A DNA stretch of 64,000 nt, taken from contig OX465109.1 in NCBI GenBank assembly GCA_949987565.1, forward strand, positions 19,197,821 to 19,261,820, in the 5' to 3' direction. The position numbers and the translations under genes are program-made. The notes under the pieces are model-generated. The model ran no database searches, was not told where the DNA came from, and worked only from the letters and a program-made list of their open reading frames with translations. Position 1 is the first letter of the stretch, and each line of letters starts with the position of its first letter. Below, one piece after another: positions 57,401-64,000 of the stretch. The DNA is from Luidia sarsii (Eukaryota; Echinodermata; Asteroidea; Paxillosida; Luidiidae).

Positions 57401-60400
57401 TTGGTCACAAGTTGGGCGGGTGTGCACTGCTTGGTCAATCCTGTGGTTGCACCTTGGGGGATGAGAAGTGTTGCCGGTTCAATGGGTCGGCCATCTTTGT
57501 TTGTTAGTCCTCTTCCTTTACTCCAGTCAGTAAGACTCAAGGTCGAGTTCACTTGTTTATCTTTCTCGACGATGTTAGAGGTGATGACATCAGTCACCTC
57601 CTTGGTGATGTTACCAGAGGCATTCTGAGGATCTTTAGCACTTGCTTCATCCAAAGCACCAAAGAGTTTACTTTCGTCGATGCTCTCCAGATCGCACTCG
57701 TCTTCGAAGATGCTAAAATTCAGTTTGAAATTCTTTGGCACCACGGCATCATCCATGCAAAATGAGGCTGATTGAGGTAAATCAGTTGGCCTACTTGGTA
57801 AATCAGCTGTTTCTGATTCCTCTAGCCTTGCGGCCGATTTATAAACTGGTATCCTGTCCACATCATATGATTTGGAGCTGCTTTCAGGATCTGGACTCAC
57901 GATGGCTCTGCTCCTCTCTTTTGTTGTCTCAGCATTGTTGCCATAGGAACTATCGTCACTCGCAGCAGTCTGAGTGTCAACAGGAGTATGGCTCCCTCTG
58001 TTGTTGGGACAATCCACATTGGTGTCCGTAATAATGTTGTCCTCCTGACCAAACGTCGGCCATTGATGAGCAGTGCTGGTAGGCTGGCAGTGTGGCGGTT
58101 TTCCATAGACATCCTCCAACACAGCGGAAAGAACCGAAAGAACGGCATCCTAAAAAGATTTGCAGAAGTCAAGGAAACAAATCAATCATAGTAATACAAA
58201 AATATTGTACATTATTTAGGACTTTAATGACCCCAATCATACACACTGTAAAGATTCTCAGGACCACACATTCAATCCATCAGGAGCTGAGAATATTATC
58301 GGCCCTTCTGCCTTTGAGAAGGGTTGTGCTACGACTGAAACATCAAGCCCTCTAAAATGTTGAAATGTTTTAATAACTTTTTTAGACAAAACTGGAGGCC
58401 AAGTCAGTTGTACATGAACCCAGTTCATGTCTCTAGATAAGATGTCAGGGGTGGATTTCACAAAGCCTTGAGATGCATCGTGACTCGAACTTGCAATTGA
58501 TAACTCATAAGTTATGTGCTTTCTGTGCATCACTCATCGCCTCACGATTGATTGCGAGTAACGATGCGAGCTTGATGAACTCGACCACAGGGCATCTTGG
58601 ATAACGTACCTTGTTCTGGAGCATGACCTTAGTTTTGTTTGGTTCAAGGTTCACATCAACCTGGTGCTGAGGCAAGGAGATGCCAAGACACATGACCAGG
58701 TGGCGGATGGACGAAGGCTCACGGCCTACGGCACAGCAGTAGGACTGCTTCACCATCTAAACACCAAGCAAATGAAATCAGTTCAATTCATCTTCAATTG
58801 GAGCTTCCATCTAGAAATAACTTCAATAATTGCTTCACACTCTAAACATGAGGAAATTCAAAAAGTGTAATCAAAATCTCAAATTCAGAGGGCCTGACGT
58901 TTCAATTCCAGCAAGACCTTTCTCAAGTCTTAATTTAAGAAAGGTACTGCTAGGATCGAAATGTCAGGCCCTCCATATTATTGATATCATCATGTGACGG
59001 GATTTTTTATTTGCTTTCTATATTCTATGTAACTGTTCTCTGGAACTCATGAATAATTCATGAGCAATACAACAGACCATGTGACCTCACTCCTGAGACA
59101 CTGGGCCCATTGAGCCGTGTCTCAGCACTGTCCACAGACCACTTGAACACACACCCGGAGACACTCCTGTTTTTGCCTATCTACAAGTATATACAAGCCT
59201 CACGCTTAAGTTTTTTTTTAACAAGTCCACCGGGCTAGTAAATTTAGTTTTTTTTGCTAGCCCGCAGCAAGTTTTATTACCCCTGTAAAATCAATATTGA
59301 ATTTAACACATGGTTATTTGGTCAAGCAAAACAAATTTAGTTTTTACTTTCTCATCGTCGCCCGTATCTTTGTTTTTTGCCGCCACACCGCTGTCTACTT
59401 TTTACTAGTCCGCCGGGCTAGCAAAGTGGGTCATTTTACTAGCCTGCAGCTGTTTTTACTAGACAATGACCGCCAGGCTAGTGCTAAAGTCGAGCCCTGT
59501 ATATACATATTTTAGAAATCTTTTGAGGATTGCATTGATTTCTATTTGATTATACTGTACACAATAATATTCTCTTGGAGTCTTTCCAGTGTGAAGGCAA
59601 GTTTCTTGTATTTTAGAAGACTTGAGATTGGTTATATTAAGTGTTTCTGATTTGATTTTGTTACTGTGAGCTTCAGAGTGCAAGTAAGGAGTTTGAGCAC
59701 TGTATTTGTGCACTTGGTTGCTCCAGGGTTTGATCCTTAACATACACTGTTGCCCTCCCGAATGCTCCCCTTCAGTATGGAAGCGGTATGTTGATGACAC
59801 CTTTGTCATTGCACCGTGCGACCGGACCGACCAGCTGCTCTCCCATCTGAACTGTCACCGGCCCACCATACACTTCACTGTCGAGGTGGACACTTTGTCG
59901 AGGTGGGCATTCGGGAGGGCAACTCTGTAGAGCCTCCTCCTCAAAGGGTGACTTTGATCACCCTTTCCACTTATACACTGTATTCATATGCTGTATTCAC
60001 TGTATTCATAACGAAATTACTTTGCTAGCAACAAGACAGATTAATTTTTAAAGAAGATAGGTTATGAGTTTCAGATTACTTTCCTGGATTCTTTTGTACT
60101 TTTGTGTGTATCCATATTATCAAATTATTTAAGGGAATTCATACTTGCAGTATACTATCATACGTGTGCAAGTCTATTCAGGCAGAAGTTTGATCAAATG
60201 TAGCATTATTGTCTGTGGGTTTAGTTCTTAGCTGTCATGGTTCTGTATTTCGGATTACTAGTATCGATGATATCGATATTGTGGTGCTAGTATAGCTGTA
60301 CAGTATAACCCCACCATGGGTACCAAGAATTGATATGTGATCATTGCACCATCGCCAGCCCTGGGTGGGAAGGCCACACATTCTAAGTGTCTGTATTAAA

Positions 60401-63390
60401 AGCCATTAATGGGAGGTAGGAGTTGCTGGTCATGTTTTATGTTGATACACTGTGTAGCAGTGTAGCTGTTTTGATTGTATAATTTACACATGTATGTACT
60501 TTTTCTGTCATATTTTCACAGTGCTTGTACTTTCATGAATGTTTGCTGGTCAAGCAAGTCCCTGGTCTCTTGGGGCCTTATTCTTATTTATTAATCTCAT
60601 CCAACAGCAAATTTAAATGCCAGTTACAGGGAGATATACATGTATATACATAAATAAAACAGAAGTCTGGGAAGTCTAGAAAGTTCCCCACCCTGGTGGA
60701 GGTGGTCAAGCCAGGGGAGCACTTACTCTTATTGTCTTTTACACAGAGACCTTGGTCTCAGCTCATTAGTATGTAATAGTATCTTTACCTAGTACTGCAG
60801 CATGTGGTACTGGTAGTAAAGTGGATTTGGTGTTGGCCTATTTCAGTTGTTCCGGGGGATTCGTGTTTTATGTTGATACACTGTGTAGCAGTGTAGCTGT
60901 TTTTATTTTATAATTTACACATGTACTTTTTACGTCATATTTTCAAAGTGCTTGTACTTTCATGAATGTTTACTTATTTTTGTTCCTCTTTTGTGTTTTT
61001 ACCTCTTTAGGCATGTAGTTTATACCTTGCCAACCCTTTTCTGTTTATATATCACATATTTTCTGAGTAAATAAATCTCCTAGAGTGATGTACAAAAATG
61101 TTGCAAACTGCTTACTGACTAAAATTACCAAAATGCAAATCTCAAAATGGACCTTTCTCAAAGGCAGAAATAAATAAATAAATCTCCATCGGAAAAGATC
61201 ATTTTGGCTGTCACAATCATAAAAAGGATGTCATTGGTACCTTTTCCACATCCTTGAAGGTGACAGGTCTGTCGTTTACTGCTACCCAGCACCTGTCAGG
61301 TACGGCTCTGGTGACAGACTGGCTGTCTGCTGCCACAGACGGGATAAAGCCTTCAATTCGCACCTTGAACAAAAACAGAGACGTTAAAAGGTTCAAATTC
61401 CCTGATGAGATCTGAAGGTTCCAATGGTGCACTCGCAGTAAGGAAAGTTTGCAGTTACACCATAAGCATAAAGGTACATATAATCCCTTTCACAAAAGTT
61501 TGGCTCTGAGAAGCACGACTCAATGATTTGGATATTAATATAACTGTACATGTAGGATGGTTTGCCTCCTTATAGAGACCTTATACATGGTTTCACCGCA
61601 TACCCTCCTATATCGTTTCACCCACCACGCAAAGCCTTAAGTCTTATTGATTTGGATATTGTGTTTTCTGTCCATCATTAGTGGTCTCCAGATGATGGGC
61701 AAAGCTAGCACCATCATTCTGCAAGTACTGACTCATCTCAGAGCCATCATCATCCTCAAAGGAGATGTAGTGAAGCACATCCAACATTCAATTCTGAAAA
61801 CAATTAGGTGGATCTGTTGTTTTGTTCATGATAGCAGGACCTTTCTCAACGGCAGGAGAATGAGAAACACAATGTCACCAACATGCATAGCCTTGATGAC
61901 CAAGTCGTTGGTCGCCGATTTAGAAATCAAAAATCCGGCCTTCCAAAATAGCATGGTGCTTTGCGCAACACCGTTGCGAAATGCAGCCCCATTGATCCGC
62001 TCATAGCTTACGCGCGCTGTGCACCATTCCCCGACCGTTACTTGTGTGGGTATTATTTCTTGTGCACAGACTGCTGTGTGTGGTATGGCAGTGGCACGGT
62101 CTGTGTGCCATGTACAGCTTGCACCCGGCGTGGAAGTGGCACTGTGTTGTGGTGTACATGCGCATGGCCAGGATCTCTGCCCAGATCCGTCCCACACAGA
62201 CTGCCTTGGACAAGGCTACTACTACTATTTCTTTTATATCCCTTTCTTTACAATACATAACCGGAAGTTATCACCAAAGTACTCATTTGTATTTTACAAT
62301 TGATCTGAAGACAACAAATGATCTGAAGACAATGGACAATGAACTGACAAGTTAGGCAACAGTTGAGTTAAATATGGATTGTATGGTTTTGAAATAGATT
62401 CTTGGCATCAAATTCACAGTCTTATTCACAGCTTCATTCAAACACACACCTCCGAGTCAGTGTCCAATCGCTGCACATGTTGCATCTGCGACATCACGCC
62501 GGATCCCCAGGTGTTTATCAGAGCTGCTCTCCGATTGGCGGCTTTGCTCTTCTGCCAGATGGCATTCTTGTTGTGCCGGAGAGAAAATCGCACATCTGGG
62601 CGGATGGCGCCAAAGCTCATGATCAAATCCTCGACTTTCTTCATTTCATCTCGTTGCCTTTTGCGGTTATTGTAGTACTGTTTTCGGACGGGAACATTCT
62701 CAAAGAGATGCATAACAATCACTGTCGTTCCTGAAAATGAAAAACAAAAGACAAAGAATGAAGCTTGTGAAAAAGTATCTTTTCAACAAAGTTGTGAGAA
62801 TAAAATTCACCCCAAAATACCCTAAGAATATACATACTGTGTTCATCTTCTCGAGTCCTTTCTCTCAATTAAGCTCAACCTAACAAAAACTGGACGCAGG
62901 CAACCCCATAAGGTCTGAGTGTACTGTAGTAAGGTCAGCTTGGGTACAAGGATTGGGCAAAAGTAGGCATTCCAGGAGATAACTCATGGTCTCCTCCTCT
63001 CGGGACATACACTGTACTGTAATATAATGATAATGTAAACAACAAGTATTTCTGCTGGGATTCGCCACTTTGTGAAAATGCTAAAAAAGAAAACATTGTC
63101 ATACCATCTCCAAGATGAGATGGTTTTTCCGAGACAATCCCTCCCTCGTGATCCAAGACGTACTGCCTCCCAAACTCCTCCTCGGAGGTCTTGGTCACCA
63201 TGGTGACCGAGGAGACGGCACAGAGAGAGCCCAGGGCCTCGCCACGAAAGCCGTACGTAGCCAGGGACTCCAGGTCGGCATGTTGGGATATCTTAGAGGT
63301 GAAGTGCCGCCTGGCCATGAAGGGAGTGTCTGACGGCTTGATTCCAACTCCATTATCCCGTACCTCCATCTTGTCAAAGCCGTAATTTTC
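51409..63390 (-). CDS. PMS1: PMS1-like mismatch-repair MutL homologue, 13 exons, N-terminus outside window
   Basis: Exons (minus) are 63105-63390, 62450-62730, 61241-61363, 58610-58756, 57105-58149, 56731-56854, 56189-56288, 55124-55281, 54574-54678, 54295-54384, 53239-53369, 52217-52377 and 51409-51573. They give 971 residues in consistent phase. PMS1 pairs with MLH1 in the nucleus. Visible are GHKL ATPase motifs DNGVGIK (12-18 of the visible part) and YGFRGEAL, and the transducer region ending DVNLEPNKTKVMLQNK. An acidic linker and an HMG box follow (about 609-672, RRPQTAFALFSKEKRPQ), with a Lys-rich run. The MutL C-terminal region has RLTASGFELK and GEAVRMVRGLP. The first ATPase motif must lie in exon(s) right of 64000. 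No endonuclease DQHAxxE motif was seen, as expected for PMS1. Confidence 0.96.
51935..52190. repeat. (TAC)n microsatellite
   Basis: About 250 bp of TAC with TTC and TAG variants in the last PMS1 intron. Confidence 0.93.
52676..52890. mobile_element. family 5 MITE, pogo/Tigger-like termini, TA duplication
   Basis: The left end CAGGAGAACGTCGCTATAAC and the right end (minus) CAGCGGAACGTCGCTGTAAC are terminal inverted repeats flanked by TA on each side (52674-52675 and 52891-52892). CAGTGGAACC-like ends and TA targets are typical of pogo/Tigger elements. No transposase is present. Confidence 0.8.
52960..53080. mobile_element. family 2 element, diverged, both arms
   Basis: CTTGGCATTTCAATCTTACC with AGGACATTTCTCAAAGG, then TGAGAAAGGTCCTGCTTGGA. 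Confidence 0.7.
53513..53880. mobile_element. family 4 MITE in a PMS1 intron
   Basis: The ends AGCCCCTATACAACATTGG and CCAATGTTTTGTAGGGGCT are flanked by TTAA (left) and TTAG (right, one mismatch). It is in inverted orientation relative to 33682-34051 and similar along its length. Confidence 0.87.
54725..54985. mobile_element. family 2 element, left arm plus right outer end
   Basis: GACGTTTCGATCCTAGCAGG with CTTTCTTAAAGG. A CA/GA-rich insert follows, then ATTTTAGTCAGTGAGCAGTT, the right terminal part. Confidence 0.65.
55350..55515. mobile_element. family 2 palindromic element, both arms
   Basis: GGGCCTGACATTTCGATCC, centre CTGCCTTTGAGAGAGG, mirror TGCTAGGATTGAAACGTCAG and outer TTTTAGTCAGTAAGCAGTTT. 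GCCT before the box and AGGC after GTC pair as stem I. Confidence 0.85.
55575..55730. mobile_element. family 2 element, diverged
   Basis: GGCCTGACGTTTCAATTCTA with GCAGGAGCTTTCTCATAGG and CTGAAAGGTCCTGCCAGGAT. Confidence 0.7.
55731..55905. mobile_element. family 5 MITE, left end and interior
   Basis: CAGTGGAAAGTCGCTATAAC after TA, with interior CGATATACCGAACATTC and AACGAACATGCCCTTTGGC shared with 52676-52890. The right end is decayed. Confidence 0.65.
56515..56682. mobile_element. family 2 palindromic element, both arms
   Basis: The outer TGCAAACTGCTTACTGACTA, GGGCCTGACGTTTCGATCC, a doubled centre (AAGGCAGAGAAAGGCCTTTG) and mirror GGATCGAAACGTCCGGCCC. It is 49 bp from the donor of a PMS1 exon. 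Confidence 0.85.
58300..58360. mobile_element. family 2 fragment, diverged
   Basis: CTGCCTTTGAGAAGGGTTGT with GCTACGACTGAAACATCAAG in a PMS1 intron. Confidence 0.6.
58445..58590. mobile_element. family 3 dispersed repeat
   Basis: GTGGATTTCACAAAGCCTTG to CGATGCGAGCTTGATGAACT, with TTTCTGTGCATCACTCATCG inside. About 20 bp from a PMS1 exon donor. Confidence 0.6.
58875..58990. mobile_element. family 2 palindromic element, both arms
   Basis: GGGCCTGACGTTTCAATTCC, a TTTCTCAAGTCTTAATTTAA centre and mirror TGCTAGGATCGAAATGTCAG. Confidence 0.8.
59747..59925 (+). pseudogene. Penelope-like reverse transcriptase fragment
   Basis: About 59772-59892 reads VWKRYVDDTFVIAPCD and continues to HLNCHRPTIHFTVEVD. 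YVDD is the RT catalytic box. The VDDTF context followed after about 30 residues by HFTVEVD-type sequence is characteristic of Penelope-like elements. The frame breaks on both sides. The fragment is bracketed by 17-bp inverted repeats GTTGCCCTCCCGAATGC (about 59750-59766) and its mirror (about 59906-59922). It is a dead fragment in a PMS1 intron. Confidence 0.75.
60433..60975. repeat. ~115-bp direct repeats
   Basis: TGTTTTATGTTGATACACTG and the following bases, to TACTTTCATGAATGTTT, occur at about 60435-60545 and again at about 60861-60968 with small differences. They could be long repeats of a degraded retroelement or a local duplication. Confidence 0.75.
61090..61172. mobile_element. family 2 element, outer part
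   Basis: TGCAAACTGCTTACTGACTA, AAATTACCAAAATGCAAATC and GGACCTTTCTCAAAGGCAG, with the GACGTTTCGATCC segment deleted. Confidence 0.7.
61438..61640. mobile_element. family 1 element, strongly diverged
   Basis: The left AAGGAAAGTTTGCAGTTACA and right GGTTTCACCGCATACCCTCC ends are followed by CACCCACCACGCAAAGCCTT, the extended family terminus. The centre is lost. Confidence 0.7.
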
Positions 63391-64000
63391 CTTTATTAAA
63401 GAACAGCGGAAAGATGGAAAAAGTAATAAAAACCATGAAAACTTAAACTGTTTTTTCAAACAAAGAAACAATTAACTATTTGTTAAAATGGCAAGAAAAT
63501 TTGACTTGGCTGGGACAAATGGTTTAATATACCCGGGTACTGGTACACACTAATGTATACACGTACAAAGAGTATACCCACACTGTCGCCACACATAACA
63601 AATATTTACTTTTGTATGATGTTATGAAACAGCCGACAAAACATGAATACAATGCAATCATTAAAAGTAACAGTTCTAACAGTTCATCAATCATTTCCAA
63701 AATTGAGCATTTTGAGTACAAATATGTACAATTCAGCTTCAAAGGTGAGGGTAGATTAGCACTTAGCAGACCTAAGGTTAATCAGGCTGAGCTCTCAGGT
63801 TAGGCAATGGTGAAGGTTGACTTGCTAAACAGGAGACAGTGGGGAGGAATCCAAGTACGTATCTGTACATTACAACAGGTGCACTGCAAAGAGAGGCTAG
63901 CTATACACCTGCTTCTGTGACTGAAGGTGACTACTTTTATTGATGTGCTGTAAATGTACATCAACTCACTGCATGATTCAGCCTCATTTGAGGATTTATA
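63391..64000. other. PMS1 intron, right edge
   Basis: AT-rich sequence with no exon seen. The missing N-terminal PMS1 exon(s), encoding about 45 residues with the first ATPase motif, should lie further right. Confidence 0.6.

Overview
The window reads as nuclear DNA of an invertebrate deuterostome (echinoderm, hemichordate or cephalochordate grade). The evidence is spliced genes with GT-AG introns, metazoan-specific families (GALNT, HS3ST, SLC16, a CYP4F-like P450, PMS1 with an HMG box), and a very high load of short palindromic repeats and satellites. I cannot name the species.

Layout, left to right. 49-163 (+) is the terminal coding exon of an unidentified gene. 2242-5862 (-) is a complete 4-exon monocarboxylate-transporter-like gene, with a decayed extra copy of its last exon at 1105-1196. 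8545-22446 (-) is a complete 11-exon polypeptide N-acetylgalactosaminyltransferase most like GALNT5. Its introns are packed with unrelated tandem arrays, and a possible further 5' exon lies at 27955-28045. 24.4-32.8 kb is a repeat zone: a 143-bp GA-rich satellite, (GA)n, an 82-bp array grown from one arm of a palindromic element, TGTACA repeats and a 19-bp array. It also holds a truncated copy of an HS3ST gene. 40186-41568 (+) is an apparently intact single-coding-exon heparan sulfate 3-O-sulfotransferase. 46323-50802 (+) is a complete 4-exon CYP4F-like P450. 51409-63390 (-) is all of PMS1 except its N-terminal exon(s), which lie beyond the right edge. CYP4 and PMS1 are convergent.

The protein-coding genes look like ordinary, unrelated housekeeping or metabolic genes: a plasma-membrane transporter, two Golgi glycan enzymes, an ER monooxygenase and a mismatch-repair protein. 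There is no operon-like cooperation. All exon chains were checked by reading-frame phase across each inferred junction, and all close to whole codons.

The most unusual content is the dispersed repeats. Family 1 is palindromic, and its arms carry a 16-nt sequence matching the metazoan histone pre-mRNA 3' stem-loop, in two covarying versions. Families 1 and 2 both contain near their centres a hammerhead-ribozyme-like arrangement: stem I, a CTGATGA-like box, a 6-bp stem II, GAAAC, GTC, stem I'. Other repeats include a TTAA-flanked ~370-bp MITE that splits a tRNA-like sequence, a pogo-like TA-flanked MITE, a tRNA-containing SINE-like family and a Penelope-type reverse transcriptase fragment.
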